Source of the DNA: Calothrix sp. NIES-4101 | GTDB lineage: Bacteria > Cyanobacteriota > Cyanobacteriia > Cyanobacteriales > Nostocaceae | DNA length: 64,000 nucleotides | Reading direction: 5' to 3' | NCBI GenBank assembly: GCA_004296455.1 | Contig: AP018280.1 | Coordinates: forward strand, 2,046,001-2,110,000 | Shown: piece after piece, positions 9,689 through 18,844 of the stretch | How the letters are laid out: each line of letters begins with the position of its first letter | Numbering within the stretch: position 1 is the first letter of the stretch | Notes under the pieces: model-generated | Told to the model about the DNA's origin: nothing | The model's database searches: none | Seen by the model: only the letters and a program-made list of their open reading frames with translations | Made by a program: the position numbers and the translations under genes

Positions 9689-10858
9689 CTAAAACCTCAA
9701 GATTTCACCATGAGATTCTATTGGTGTTGGTTCAATTTCCCAAACTAAACCTTCACCCTGACTCAATGCCACTTCAATATATAAATGCTCAACGGATGTT
9801 ATCGCCATATCTTCATTATTTTCAAAAGCTTGTAAATCTTCCGTCAATAAGCGCAACTTAAATCCAGCCGGAATTAACCCACCCGATACAACATTCCGCA
9901 ATTCAATGCGCCAAATATAGGCTGAACTATTCGCTTTCGGTAGTACTCGCAACTCATATTTACCACCATCAATTGTCAATTCACGCACCAGTGCTGTAGT
10001 TGTTTCTGCTAATTCCGAACTCCTAGCACCCAATGAAATAGCCTGAAATTCTATTTTTCCCCAGCCAATACTTTCAGCTAAATCTGATACACCACGCTGC
10101 ATCCAATCCAATACAGAAAATTGTGTGGGTATTCCCTGACGCAGTTGAGATAACTTTTGCCGATGGTTGCTATTTTCCAGCAATGCGCCCCAAATTTCAA
10201 ATGGTATCGCTAGACGCGGGGTAAATATTTCTGGATTGCCCAATCTTTGCAAAAGATTTTCGGCTTGTGTTGCCGGTAATGCAGGTAATACAGGAATTTC
10301 GGCACGGATGACTTCATCGGGGCAAAGTTGACGCGCCATCCACAAGACATTGATATCGAATACCTCTTCTCGACTGATAGAATAAGTGCGATCGCTAGCA
10401 TCATAATTTGCCTTGGCTTTAAGTTGGGCATGGGTTGTATATCCCCAAATTCGTAACCAACCTGCTTCTGGTTCAACTTGAACAGCTATATAGTATTCTG
10501 CTGCCCAGGTGGGAATATCTACCCATTCTTGGGGGACGCGCATTTCGCTAATATCAATCGCTTCACTGGGAATAATCACTAAACGTCCAGCTTCACAATC
10601 AATACCAGTACCATTAGTAATTTCCCAGAAGCTTGCTAAGGAGGCATTGTTAGGGAAGACATTAGCTTCTGCTGCGTATTCTTCCCGCAGCCAAGGTAAG
10701 AGGATATTCAAACTTAAACGGTTGAGATAGGCATTCCAACGACTATTTACTGTCGAAAATCTTACAGTTTGTTGCCAAGCCCTGGTGATATCATCTGGTG
10801 CGATTTCTAACAGCATTTGAGATGTGTCAGTAAAGGTTGAGGATGTGTCAAAAGTCAT
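9689..10858 (-). CDS. DUF1822 family protein
   Basis: 389 residues starting at the ATG at 10858 (MTFDTSSTFTDTSQMLLEIA), chosen because an AGGAG motif lies about 8 bases upstream; a frame extension to 10909 overlaps the sigma-like gene and lacks such a site. The sequence is rich in Trp, Glu and Leu with no signal or membrane segment. It resembles the cyanobacterial DUF1822 family: WDIPTWAAEYY-like and RIWGYTTHAQLK regions, and a C-terminal stretch with VALSQGEGLVWEIEP. Function unknown. It follows the sigma-like gene by only a few bases, so the two form one operon, an arrangement I recall as recurrent in filamentous cyanobacteria. Confidence 0.7.
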   Translation of the reverse strand: MTFDTSSTFTDTSQMLLEIAPDDITRAWQQTVRFSTVNSRWNAYLNRLSLNILLPWLREEYAAEANVFPNNASLASFWEITNGTGIDCEAGRLVIIPSEAIDISEMRVPQEWVDIPTWAAEYYIAVQVEPEAGWLRIWGYTTHAQLKAKANYDASDRTYSISREEVFDINVLWMARQLCPDEVIRAEIPVLPALPATQAENLLQRLGNPEIFTPRLAIPFEIWGALLENSNHRQKLSQLRQGIPTQFSVLDWMQRGVSDLAESIGWGKIEFQAISLGARSSELAETTTALVRELTIDGGKYELRVLPKANSSAYIWRIELRNVVSGGLIPAGFKLRLLTEDLQAFENNEDMAITSVEHLYIEVALSQGEGLVWEIEPTPIESHGEILRF

Positions 10859-10863
10859 AATTA

Positions 10864-12078
10864 CTACTCCTGGGCTGAGAGAGGACGGCTGTAAAAACTT
10901 TTTAACCACTCCTCGATGACGGTATTTATATAATTCAGTACCGTCGAGTTGAGGGAAATATGCAGCGTATCTCGGCTCCAGTTGGCTAGCTTGAGTAGTA
11001 AGGCTTCTCGCACTTTGGTTAAGCGTCGAGAAATCGTATATTGCTTGATTTCTAGTTGCTTGGCTATTTCTTGTTGTGTCAATCCTTGGGCATAGTAAAG
11101 TTGCAGGATTTGTCGTGCTTCTGAGTCGATTTCCTGTAATCCTGCTTCTAAGATACTACCCATATTGTCTAACTGCGCTTGTCTATTGCTTTGTTCTTCT
11201 TGGGCGATAAATTCTGATAATAGGGATTCTTGTTTAAATTCCGGTAACTTATCAGGTAGATTGTCGATAAATTCTGCCGAACCGTCATCACCCCTGGGTG
11301 CATTTAATGAAGTAAAACTCGGATATAGGTAAGCACGGGTAGCTTTGGCACAAGCAACCAGCCATTTTTCCATGGTTTCTTTTGTACATTCTCCACCGGG
11401 ATTGGGCAAGTTATGCCGTTGAGAATTATACATTTGAGCAATTGCTGCCCAAGTTTCGGGTTCGGGTTTGGGAAGTTTGCGGGTTCCTGTTGGTTGTTGA
11501 GGTATGTACCGTACTTGGAAGCATTTCCATGCCAAGACGTAACTCGCAATTTCTGCTTCTCGTAAACCAGCATTTTCCAATGATTCGACTAGTCGCTTCT
11601 GTGTGAGCTTTCGCAACAGCCGCCAATTTGTACAAATATCAATTTCCCCTTGCTGCCGTAAAATTTCTTTAAGTTCGCTGCTAAAAATGGCGCTGGCGTA
11701 GCTACTCAGACTAAATCCAACTTCCGGTTTAAACCCTTTTAATACCTTATCAACTTGTACGATCGCCATTTGAAAGTAATCTGATAAAGTATACTGGGCT
11801 GTGGAAATACTGGTGAGGGTTTTCTGGGCTGCCCAATAACAAGATTCCTGCAAATACGCTGATAAATGTGCTTTTGCTAAACTTTCAGGTTCACTACTCC
11901 ACAATTTGTACCAATAAACTACCCAAAAATTTTGTGAAGGTTCGATTTGGGTGAGGCTATTTTGGTAATTCCTCATATTTCGGCGTAGTCTCGCATCTGT
12001 AGCCCAACCACTGACTCTGTCGGACTCAAATTGCAGGAAACTCGAAAATAATTCTGTAATTTCTTGGCGCGATCGCAT
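10864..12078 (-). CDS. Sigma-70-like protein with region 4 helix-turn-helix
   Basis: 404 residues. The C-terminal 120 contain a sigma region 4-type helix-turn-helix: LQEIDSEARQILQLYYAQGL then TQQEIAKQLEIKQYTISRRL and TKVREALLLKL. The N-terminal 280 residues are helical (MRSRQEITELFSSFLQFESD; LSDYFQMAIVQVDKVLKGFK; EVGFSLSSYASAIFSSELKE) and resemble a diverged region 2. The protein is longer than an ECF sigma factor. It is probably a transcription initiation factor of the cyanobacterial group that co-occurs with DUF1822. There is no membrane segment and no obvious anti-sigma gene, so the co-operonic DUF1822 protein is a candidate regulator (inference). Confidence 0.75.
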   Translation of the reverse strand: MRSRQEITELFSSFLQFESDRVSGWATDARLRRNMRNYQNSLTQIEPSQNFWVVYWYKLWSSEPESLAKAHLSAYLQESCYWAAQKTLTSISTAQYTLSDYFQMAIVQVDKVLKGFKPEVGFSLSSYASAIFSSELKEILRQQGEIDICTNWRLLRKLTQKRLVESLENAGLREAEIASYVLAWKCFQVRYIPQQPTGTRKLPKPEPETWAAIAQMYNSQRHNLPNPGGECTKETMEKWLVACAKATRAYLYPSFTSLNAPRGDDGSAEFIDNLPDKLPEFKQESLLSEFIAQEEQSNRQAQLDNMGSILEAGLQEIDSEARQILQLYYAQGLTQQEIAKQLEIKQYTISRRLTKVREALLLKLANWSRDTLHISLNSTVLNYINTVIEEWLKSFYSRPLSAQE

Positions 12079-12798
12079 AATTTAATTACCCGGCAAGTAC
12101 ATACTAAAGAAAATTACATTAAATTTATAATCAAGATGAAAATCATGAGAATTAATCCAATTCTCATGCCTTTTACAAAAGTTTCCTATTTGATATATAC
12201 AACTTTAGAGGAGAAAAATAACGCGATTGTAAGAAAAAGTAAGTTGATGCTTGGAAAAATCTATTTTGCGAAACTTGCATAATTCTGCGAATAAACCCAG
12301 ACTGTTTAATTAAGGGTTAATCATTGTCATCACTTTTTACTGACAATTGACTCCGATATTTTATGTATGCAAATTAACATATATCTTGCACATGACAGTA
12401 GAAACATACAGATGAGAAAAACATAATCCTTTCTCTGTAAGGTTTTGATTCTTAATCAATTATAGTTCGACTGTTTAAATTGTATTATATGACACAAGTA
12501 AAGAGCTAGCTTCGACTTGATGTTTTCACTAAATCTTCTTGGTTGTCAGAAGGTTGTTTGTCTTGTGTTACCTGTATCGTGAGAATATTGAACACCTGAT
12601 ATAAGTTAAATATGATTTAATAATGATGCAAAAATTGCCGATAAAATTACTTACAGCAGATTCGATGTTTATGAGGTACAGCACTCAATCAAAATTCAAG
12701 GGCTTAAACGCTAACCTGAAATTTGTGTACCTCACGTACCTCAAAAGTGCTGTACTTTTATAAGTGCGATCGCATTTATTTCTTTTCCTATTTTACCT
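12079..12798. other. 720-bp gene-free region with a 9-bp inverted repeat
   Basis: No credible coding frame. A perfect 9-bp inverted repeat, GTACAGCAC at about 12674-12682 and GTGCTGTAC at 12747-12755, encloses a segment also containing the direct repeat GTACCTCACGTACCTC. This may be a degraded mobile-element end lying just upstream of the broken glutathione S-transferase gene. The rest is AT-rich. Confidence 0.4.
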
Positions 12799-13413
12799 TT
12801 GCAAGTGACACCTGTTCCGCAAACAAATTTAATTCCTGCTTCCACTCCCAATCAGACAAAGCTGAAGCTTTATGGAGGAGTAAAAACAAGAACTCCAATG
12901 GTGCAGTGGTATTTGGAAGAATTAGGTATTGCTTATGATTACATATCGTTGAATATCAGTGCTGGAGAAAATCTGAAACCTGAATATTTAGTGATTAACC
13001 CAATGGGTAAAGTTCCAGCAATTTTAGATGGAAATTTGAAGTTATGGGAATCTGGGGCAATTTTGTTATATTTAGCCGAAAAATATCAAAAAAAACCGAC
13101 TTTATTAGATGAGTCTGCTCAAGTGACATAGTGGGTATTTTTTGCGAATGCCACTTTATCTCCCATTTTATTTACCGAGGAGAAACGTAAAACTCAAATG
13201 CCACGTTTGTTAACAGCACTTAATCAAATCTTAGAAAATAAATCATTCTTAGTCGGAAATAACCTTAGCGCCGCAGATATTGCCGTTGCTTCATATTTAT
13301 ATTATGCCAAAATACTTGTGCCTGTAGATTATAGTCAATATTCAGCAATTAATTCCTATTTGAATAAAATGGCAGTGAGAGCCGCTTTTAAAAATACTCT
13401 TGGTAAGCGTTAG
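12799..13413 (+). pseudogene. Glutathione S-transferase, interrupted by one in-frame stop
   Basis: Two open segments in the same frame, 12799-13131 and 13132-13413, are separated only by TAG at 13129-13131. Together they give one glutathione S-transferase of about 200 residues. The N-terminal thioredoxin-like domain has TKLKLYGGVKTRTPMVQWYL, NPMGKVPAILDG and the ESGAILLYLAEKY motif. The helical C-terminal domain has MPRLLTALNQILENKSFLVG and LSAADIAVASYLYYAK. At the stop, relatives read a Trp-Val-phase helix (..x-Q-W-V-x-FANATL..), so CAG changed to TAG is the likely lesion. The N-terminus lacks a good start: the first in-frame candidate is TTG at 12799, and the open frame extends further upstream. 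A single-base sequencing error is the main alternative. Confidence 0.8.
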
Positions 13414-13524
13414 GAACTTGGAATAAATGATTTGTATATAGAATATGTAAGCCCTATGAGTATTTAAGTAGAATTAGCTTAATTATTAAAATATTAAAAT
13501 TATTTATAGGATTAGGTAATAAAC

Positions 13525-15723
13525 ATGTCTCCTCTAGGTGTTGGTAACAGCCATTCACAAAACACACTCCAAACCGGAGAAGCCAAACTTTGGGTTTTGC
13601 TGGTGGGAGTGAACCAATATCAAGATACTGGATTACCTTCATTACGATATCCAGCAGTTGACTGTAAAGGTTTAGGCGAAGCATTAACAATAGCGACACA
13701 GAGATTTCCCCACAAAGAAGTCATCATTCATCATGACTTCACCCCAGTCAAACCCATAGTCACAACAGTACGTCAAAGCCTACAACATATAGTTTCGCAA
13801 ACGCGATCGCAAGACACAATTCTGCTATATTTCTCAGGACATGGTATTCTCGAACCGAATACTCAGCAAGCTGTACTCTGCATGACAGACACCCAAAAAA
13901 ATGACTTGCTGAATACAGGTATTCCCATGCAAGAACTATTACAAATATTAGGCAATAGTTCAGCGCACCAGCAATTAGTTTGCCTTGACACTTGTCATAG
14001 TGGGGACATGGTGTTTGTTGGTGGCAAAGCTCCCCTATCTCGCGATGGCGAAAATTCCTGCTTTGAAACCACATCGCAAATGTTAGAAGTATTACGCCAA
14101 CGCGCAGCACAAAGTAAAGGCTTCTGTGCTCTATTATCATGCGATCGCGGACAAAAATCTTGGGAATTTCCAGAATTGGGACATGGAGTATTTACCTACT
14201 ACCTCATGCGGGGGCTGTTAGGAGAAGCCGCAGATGCAGAAGGAATCATTGAAGCCGACGGCTTATATAAATTTGTTTATCGGCAAACCCTGCAATATAT
14301 AGATAAACTCAACCAGCAACTACGCTTAATTAATCAGCAAAAGCGTCTGCGGGGTGATAGTCACATCCAACCAGAGTATCCCCTACAAACTCCCAAACGC
14401 ATTGTCGAAGGAGTAGGAGAATTAGTTATCGGATTCAAAGCCAATGTCAAAGCATTTCGCCAACCCCGTCACGCTCTATTAGTTGATGGTTTATCGCCTC
14501 GCAGTCAAACAATCTCTGATTTGAACAGAGTTTTACGTGGTGCTGGGGGATTTGATTTAGAATTTCTCCCCCACAAAAATCAAAAATTATCGTCGATTCG
14601 CAGTGCGATGCACAAATGTTTGCAGACGACAGCCAATCAACAGGAAATTCCCACCACATTACTGTATTTGCGGGGAGAAATCGCCGAAATTGAAGATGGG
14701 GAAGCATGGTTAATTTTCGCTGATGGTACACGCTTGAGTCGTTCCCAATTACGGCAAGAATTACGTCGTGCGACTACAGCACAGCAAATAGTTATTTTAG
14801 ATTGTCCCGGTGCAACTACCTTAGAAAATTGGCTCGAAGATTTGCAAATGGGAACTGAGCAATCGCAATGCATTATAGCCTCAGCATCAACTCCCGAACA
14901 ACCAGATGCCTTTTCGCAGGCAATTTTAGCCACACTCACCATTTCCAACCCACAACAAGGCTTACCTTTAGCCGCTTGGATTAATCAATTGCGATCGCAT
15001 TTACAACCACAAAACGTTTATACTCATGTTTGGCTCTCGGGTACGCGAGGTGTGATTGATATTTTGCCGGGTTGTATTAGTTCTATTTTTGCGCCGGAAA
15101 TCACAGGAATCAAGCCTGTGAATGAACAGACAACGGAGAAAAATATATCACTTGCAGAATTAGAATTACAAAAATTACAATTAGAAAGATTCAAGCAAGG
15201 GGAATTGCCACACAAATATAATTTTAGCACATTTGAATCATTAGATGAAATAGCCCTGGAATCTCTTTTTACTATTGGTTCAATCCAACATTCACAACTC
15301 GAAGAAATCTTAACTAAATTCATCGGCACAATTGCCCCAATTTTGATTAGAAAAACCCTAAATAAAACTACAAATTTCCGCCAAAAACTCGAAGAGCTGG
15401 CATCTCACTTGTTACCAGAACAACAAGTCAAATTTACAACACAAATCCACCAGATTATTCCCACACTGATTCTCCAACCCCAAGCCAAAGACTCACCAGA
15501 AGAGAGAATATCCCCACCCAAACTATTAGCAGAAAACTTTTTGCAAAAATGCGATCGCGAATTAATTAACCTCATTGGACCAATTGGCAATTTTATTGTC
15601 AAGGAAGTATATAAAAAGTATCCTCACATATCTCCAGCCGAATTTCTCCAAAAATTAGCCAAGGAAATACCGAATCAACAAATAGCGGCAGAATTTATGC
15701 AACAATTCGCAAAAGAACTATAA
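13525..15723 (+). CDS. Caspase-family (orthocaspase, peptidase C14) protein
   Basis: 732 residues. An N-terminal caspase p20-like domain (about 20-260) opens with KLWVLLVGVNQYQDTGLPSL and has the catalytic histidine in YFSGHG (His106) and the catalytic cysteine in LDTCHSGD (Cys157). This makes it a probably active cysteine protease cleaving after Arg/Lys, as known for orthocaspases. A YLMRGLLGEAAD motif follows. Residues 300-500 look like a second, catalytically degenerate caspase-like repeat (ALLVDGLSPRSQTISDLNRV; IVILDCPGATTLENWL). The C-terminal 230 residues are helical with no named domain. No signal peptide or membrane anchor. In filamentous cyanobacteria such proteins are linked to stress responses and cell death, but the substrate here is unknown. 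Confidence 0.88.
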   Translation: MSPLGVGNSHSQNTLQTGEAKLWVLLVGVNQYQDTGLPSLRYPAVDCKGLGEALTIATQRFPHKEVIIHHDFTPVKPIVTTVRQSLQHIVSQTRSQDTILLYFSGHGILEPNTQQAVLCMTDTQKNDLLNTGIPMQELLQILGNSSAHQQLVCLDTCHSGDMVFVGGKAPLSRDGENSCFETTSQMLEVLRQRAAQSKGFCALLSCDRGQKSWEFPELGHGVFTYYLMRGLLGEAADAEGIIEADGLYKFVYRQTLQYIDKLNQQLRLINQQKRLRGDSHIQPEYPLQTPKRIVEGVGELVIGFKANVKAFRQPRHALLVDGLSPRSQTISDLNRVLRGAGGFDLEFLPHKNQKLSSIRSAMHKCLQTTANQQEIPTTLLYLRGEIAEIEDGEAWLIFADGTRLSRSQLRQELRRATTAQQIVILDCPGATTLENWLEDLQMGTEQSQCIIASASTPEQPDAFSQAILATLTISNPQQGLPLAAWINQLRSHLQPQNVYTHVWLSGTRGVIDILPGCISSIFAPEITGIKPVNEQTTEKNISLAELELQKLQLERFKQGELPHKYNFSTFESLDEIALESLFTIGSIQHSQLEEILTKFIGTIAPILIRKTLNKTTNFRQKLEELASHLLPEQQVKFTTQIHQIIPTLILQPQAKDSPEERISPPKLLAENFLQKCDRELINLIGPIGNFIVKEVYKKYPHISPAEFLQKLAKEIPNQQIAAEFMQQFAKEL

Positions 15724-15817
15724 GAAAAACAAGAAAAAGTCAGTTGCTTGCTGCTGACATTAAAATTATCTCGTTTGTATAATTAAGTTGCAATCAGAAT
15801 CACGTTTGGACAGAAAA

Positions 15818-16192
15818 ATGAAAGCTCTACCTTTTGCTGTCTTGGGAATAGTCGCTGCCTTGATTGGCTTAGTCAACCCCGTGCAAGCACAATCCTCCAG
15901 AACATCCAATCCAACAGAGGATGCAACTTCTCTATCTGGAGATTCATTGACAGGAATTGACACTAGGACATCTCAAAATGACTTCTCGAAATTTTTTGGA
16001 GTCAGCAGTTCCGAAAACACAGCACCAAATAATAGTGCAACATTAGTTAAATATAACGAAACCATCACACTCCCCGATAGTCCGATTTACTTGCAACCCG
16101 CCCAACAATCAGTTAACGGCAATGAAGGGGTACAAGTACAACTAGATTTACGCGATGTTGATAGACCAAGTGAGAAACCTGCAAATAAGTAA
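15818..16192 (+). CDS. Small exported protein of unknown function
   Basis: 124 residues from the ATG at 15818; a TTG at 15788 is less likely. A clear Sec signal peptide, MKALPFAVLGIVAALIGLVN followed by PVQAQSS, predicts cleavage after AQA and a periplasmic location. The mature part is short, Ser/Thr/Asn-rich and probably disordered (SSRTSNPTEDATSLSGDSL), with FSKFFGVSSSENTAPNNS and a C-terminal VQVQLDLRDVDRPSE. No known domain. It lies 94 bases after the caspase gene and is followed by a strong hairpin, so it may share the caspase transcript. Confidence 0.7.
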   Translation: MKALPFAVLGIVAALIGLVNPVQAQSSRTSNPTEDATSLSGDSLTGIDTRTSQNDFSKFFGVSSSENTAPNNSATLVKYNETITLPDSPIYLQPAQQSVNGNEGVQVQLDLRDVDRPSEKPANK

Positions 16193-16206
16193 ATTCATCA
16201 CCAATT

Positions 16207-16239
16207 ATATCCCCAACTTATGCAAAAAGTTGGGGATAT
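16207..16239 (+). terminator. Strong hairpin, 13-bp perfect stem (ATATCCCC family)
   Basis: ATATCCCCAACTT at 16207-16219 pairs perfectly with 16227-16239 across a 7-base loop. It lies 15 bases after the exported-protein gene and before a convergent gene, a typical bidirectional terminator position. No long U run follows. Related hairpins occur at 41004, 43993 and 46406. Confidence 0.7.
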
Positions 16240-16290
16240 TGCTGCTCACCAAGAATTTAACTAAATCAAATATACCCAGGTCTCAGTTGA

Positions 16291-16602
16291 TTATTTGTGA
16301 TTAAAAATTATTTGCTCGCTTGGATTTTGAGTGCTGGCATTTGCAGTTCCAAAAAACTCACCAGTACGAGTTAAAGCAGCACCGATTAACAGCAAAACAA
16401 TCGCCAAGACACTGTATAAAACCGGTTTATGTATCGATTGTGCTTCTTCCTCTGGAGTAATTTCCTGGTGACAAAAAGTCGCTTCATCTTTGATTAACGA
16501 AGTCCATTCGGCTCCACTATGCCACCAAAAACCCGATAAATTGAGGTCAGGGAAACGGTGTAAGTCACTGTTATCAATTGGATGATTTTTTTCTCTAGAC
16601 AT
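16291..16602 (-). CDS. Small single-pass membrane protein, unknown function
   Basis: 103 residues. The N-terminal half is soluble with aromatic residues (LNLSGFWWHSGAEWTSLIKD), then an acidic patch (EITPEEEAQSIHK), one membrane helix (VLYSVLAIVLLLIGAALT, about residues 66-83) and a polar tail. I do not recognise a family. It lies between the caspase unit and flv3, transcribed toward the former, with its own upstream region. GCGATCGC occurs between it and flv3. Confidence 0.6.
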   Translation of the reverse strand: MSREKNHPIDNSDLHRFPDLNLSGFWWHSGAEWTSLIKDEATFCHQEITPEEEAQSIHKPVLYSVLAIVLLLIGAALTRTGEFFGTANASTQNPSEQIIFNHK

Positions 16603-16957
16603 AAGTATTTCCTAATTTGATGTAATGTTTACCTACTAACTCGTTTAAAAGTGCGATCGCCCCATGATCCCGCACCTTAGTTATTTATAGAGGGTAAACT
16701 AATCTACTTATGCAAAGTATTTATTTGTTTACAAAATTTGAATTAAATCATGTTCGCTTCAGTATCTGAAAATTAAAATGTCTCCATGTCCCTGCGTCTA
16801 TAGCTTTCCGCGTCACTCTTGATGCGGCATCTTGCCTCCATCCCTAAGATTTATTTAACTCACCTATTGGATATTTAATATTTATTTACAATCTACTCAT
16901 GCCAGAATATAACCAGAGGTAAATGTAAGAAATACTCATACATACAGGAGGCGAGTT
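16603..16957. other. 355-bp divergent promoter region upstream of flv3
   Basis: No gene seen. AT-rich, with a GCGATCGC octamer at about 16653. A strong AGGAGG ribosome site at about 16946 precedes the flv3 ATG. No operator identified. Confidence 0.4.
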
Positions 16958-18682
16958 ATGGTAGCACTCACCGAAAAACCACAGAAACGGCTCACCATAC
17001 AAGTTAAGGATATTGCTACCGATACAACGGCAGTGCGATCGCTTGATTGGGATAGGGACAGATTCGATATTGAGTTTGGCTTGCAAAATGGTACAACCTA
17101 TAACTCGTTTATTATTAAGGGTGAGAAGACAGCCTTAGTTGATACCTCCCATGAGAAGTTTCGCCAGCTTTATCTCGATACTCTCAAAGGTTTGGTGGAG
17201 ATTACAAAAGTCGATTATTTAATTATTAGTCATACGGAACCAGACCATAGTGGCTTGGTCAAAGATGTTCTCCAACTCAACCCGGAAATTACGGTAGTTG
17301 GCTCGAAAGTGGCAATTCAATTTTTAGAAAATCTCACTCATACCCCCTTCAAACGTTTAATTGTCAAAAACGGGGATAAATTGGACTTGGGTAACGGGCA
17401 TGAACTTGAATTTGTCATTGCCCCAAATTTACACTGGCCCGATACAATTTTTACATTCGACCACAAAACAGAAACCCTTTATACTTGCGATGCTTTCGGG
17501 TCGCATTACTGCTCAGATGCCACATTTGATGAAGATTTAGAGGCAATTTCACCCGATTACAAATATTACTATGAGTGCTTGATGGCTCCCAACTCGCGAT
17601 CGGTACTATCGGCTCTCAAACGTATGGGGGAACTCAAAAAAATTACTACCATTGCCACTGGACATGGGCCACTTTTACACCACAACGTTGCAGAATTAGT
17701 TGGACGTTACCGGACTTGGAGTCAAACCCAAGCCAAAGCCGAAACATCAATCGGTATCTTCTACGTTTCCGAATATGGAGCCAGTGACAAACTTGCCCAA
17801 GCATTAGCCAACGGCATCACGAAAACAGGTGTAGCTGTGGAAATGGTAGATTTGGGTAGCACACCCGATTTACAGGAGTTGCGCGAACTCGTCGGTCGAG
17901 TTGCCGGGATTGTTGTCGGGATGCCTCCTGCCTCTGAAGATGCCAATATCCAAGGTGCATTGGGTACAATCTTGGGTTCTGCGAATCCGAAACAGGCGAT
18001 CGGTATTTTTGAAACAGGCGGTGGCAACGATGAACCCACCTATCCTTTACTCAATAAATTCCGGTCTTTAGGTTTACATGTTGCCTTCCCAGTCATTGAA
18101 ATTCGCGAAGCCCCCACAGAAAATAAATACAAATTGTGTGAAGAAGCGGGAACTGACTTAGCGCAGTGGGTGACGAGAGATAAAAGCATTAAAGCCATGA
18201 AATCCCTAGGTGCAGACTTAGATAAGGCACTGGGAAGAATTAGTGGTGGTTTATACATCATTACTGCTAAACGGGGTGATGTCCAAAGCGCGATGTTAGC
18301 TTCGTGGGTTGCCCAGGCAAGCTTCAAGCCCTTGGGTTTCAGCGTCGCAGTCGCCAAAGACCGGGCGATCGAATCGTTAATGCAAGTAGGTGATAAATTT
18401 GTCCTCAATGTTTTGGAAGAGGATAATTATCAAGGTTTAATGAAACACTTCCTGAAGCGATTTGCTCCCGGTGCAGATCGTTTTCAAGGAGTACGCACCC
18501 AACCTGCCGAAAATGGTGCGCCAATCCTTGCCGATGCGCTTGCATATATGGAATGCGAAGTTGCCAGTAGACTCGATGCTGGAGACCATTGGATAGTTTA
18601 CTGCACTGTCTATGCTGGTAAAGTTTCCAAACCCGAAGGAATCACAGCAGTCCACCATCGCAAAGTTGGTAATCACTATTAA
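16958..18682 (+). CDS. flv3: Flavodiiron protein Flv3-type
   Basis: 574 residues in the three-domain cyanobacterial layout: metallo-beta-lactamase-like diiron domain (about 25-270), flavodoxin domain (about 270-410; IGIFYVSEYGASDKLAQALA) and C-terminal flavin-reductase domain (about 425-574; SGGLYIITAKRGDVQSAMLA, ending VHHRKVGNHY). The canonical iron ligands are intact: HTEPDH, then His in NLHWPD, Asp in TCDAFG and His in TGHGPL. The protein reduces O2 to water with NAD(P)H-derived electrons, relieving the photosynthetic chain. The sequence agrees with my memory of Synechocystis Flv3 over long stretches. Start set by AGGAGG. flv1 follows 162 bases on, consistent with an Flv1/Flv3 heterodimer. 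Whether this is the vegetative or heterocyst pair cannot be decided here. Confidence 0.92.
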   Translation: MVALTEKPQKRLTIQVKDIATDTTAVRSLDWDRDRFDIEFGLQNGTTYNSFIIKGEKTALVDTSHEKFRQLYLDTLKGLVEITKVDYLIISHTEPDHSGLVKDVLQLNPEITVVGSKVAIQFLENLTHTPFKRLIVKNGDKLDLGNGHELEFVIAPNLHWPDTIFTFDHKTETLYTCDAFGSHYCSDATFDEDLEAISPDYKYYYECLMAPNSRSVLSALKRMGELKKITTIATGHGPLLHHNVAELVGRYRTWSQTQAKAETSIGIFYVSEYGASDKLAQALANGITKTGVAVEMVDLGSTPDLQELRELVGRVAGIVVGMPPASEDANIQGALGTILGSANPKQAIGIFETGGGNDEPTYPLLNKFRSLGLHVAFPVIEIREAPTENKYKLCEEAGTDLAQWVTRDKSIKAMKSLGADLDKALGRISGGLYIITAKRGDVQSAMLASWVAQASFKPLGFSVAVAKDRAIESLMQVGDKFVLNVLEEDNYQGLMKHFLKRFAPGADRFQGVRTQPAENGAPILADALAYMECEVASRLDAGDHWIVYCTVYAGKVSKPEGITAVHHRKVGNHY

Positions 18683-18776
18683 GTTAGTTGTAAGTTGAAA
18701 CCAAGAGGGGAATAGTCAGTAGATATTCGGGAATGAGAAGAGGTCGATAAATATGCGAAGTCAAGGAAGAAAGAGA

Positions 18777-18840
18777 ATTTTTCCCCATTCCCCATCCCCT
18801 ATTCCCCATTCTCCAATTACCCATTCCCAATTCCCCAAGT
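18777..18840 (+). repeat. Short degenerate tandem repeat CCCCATTCC in flv3-flv1 spacer
   Basis: About 64 bases of 7-9 base units around CCCCATTCCC and CCCAATTCC, e.g. TTCCCCATTCCCCATCCCCT. This fits the short tandemly repeated repetitive sequences common in filamentous cyanobacteria. It abuts the flv1 start codon at 18845 and leaves no normal ribosome site, so it may affect flv1 translation. A shorter relative lies at about 59600-59640. Confidence 0.6.
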
Positions 18841-18844
18841 TCCT

